Assembly (NCBI GenBank): GCA_035363095.1
Contig: DAOSEK010000032.1
Span: forward strand, 1-5,247
Reading direction: 5' to 3'
From: DAOSEK01 sp035363095
GTDB taxonomy: Archaea; Nanobdellota; Nanobdellia; Woesearchaeales; UBA119
DNA length: 5,247 nucleotides
Shown here: piece after piece, positions 5,187 to 5,247 of the stretch
How the letters are laid out: the number at the start of each line of letters is the position of its first letter
How positions within the stretch are numbered: position 1 is the stretch's first letter
The notes under the pieces: model-generated
Told to the model about the DNA's origin: nothing
Seen by the model: only the letters and a program-made list of their open reading frames with translations
Databases searched by the model: none
Position numbers and translations under genes: made by a program

Positions 5187-5247
5187 AATTATAAAAACAG
5201 CATTGAGAAACAGCATTGAGAAACAGCATTGAGAAACAGCATTGAGA
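5187..5247. repeat. second 13-bp array, running off the right edge
   Basis: After a decayed 41-bp gap, 13-bp periodicity resumes with AATTATAAAAACA (5187-5199) and three copies of GCATTGAGAAACA (5200, 5213, 5226), the last incomplete copy being cut by the window end. These units share the GAAACA end and GC start with GCTCGGTGAAACA of the large array, and lie two bases out of register with it. They are probably diverged relatives of the same minisatellite, locally amplified. The true length cannot be seen. Confidence 0.88.

Noticed and set aside
4496..5247. CRISPR array
   Set aside because: Units are 13 bp and directly adjoining, with no unique spacers of constant length and no cas gene nearby.

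Overview
This 5.2 kb, strongly A+T-rich window most likely comes from an archaeon, probably of the DPANN group (Woesearchaeota/Pacearchaeota-like). The reasons are: a compact signal peptidase I-like protein with the archaeal/eukaryotic Ser-His-Asp arrangement instead of the bacterial Ser-Lys dyad; TATA-like boxes 25-30 bases upstream of start codons; T-tract terminators; and small single-span surface proteins whose outer domain resembles, from memory, hypothetical proteins of those lineages. No ribosomal or other phylogenetic marker is present, so the placement is an inference.

Layout. 1-54 is a (TTA)18 microsatellite at the left edge. 108-134 is a hairpin just downstream of a doubtful small minus-strand ORF (147-332). 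460-990 (+) is the signal peptidase I-like gene, convergent with a run of three minus-strand genes: 1073-2230 (385 aa) and 2467-3144 (about 214-225 aa), two membrane-anchored proteins that look like paralogues, and 3289-4005 (238 aa), an unrecognised soluble protein. From 4006 to the right edge (about 1.24 kb) I see no convincing gene. That stretch holds an A+T-rich leader with short repeats, a 12-bp tandem array (4321-4392), and a striking array of exactly fifty 13-bp units without a single insertion or deletion (4496-5145). The large array has internal higher-order structure. A variant 13-bp array (5187-5247) runs off the window.

The annotated genes suggest cell-envelope work. The peptidase has an N-terminal anchor and an outward-facing catalytic domain. 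The two paralogues have a cytoplasmic N-terminus, one membrane span and an outer domain with two conserved cysteines. No shared pathway can be proved from the sequence. The most unusual part is the non-coding minisatellite: its 13-bp register, higher-order repeat blocks and CpG-rich units set it apart from the rest of the window. Both window edges lie inside tandem repeats, which suggests that this is a whole assembly contig broken at repeats.
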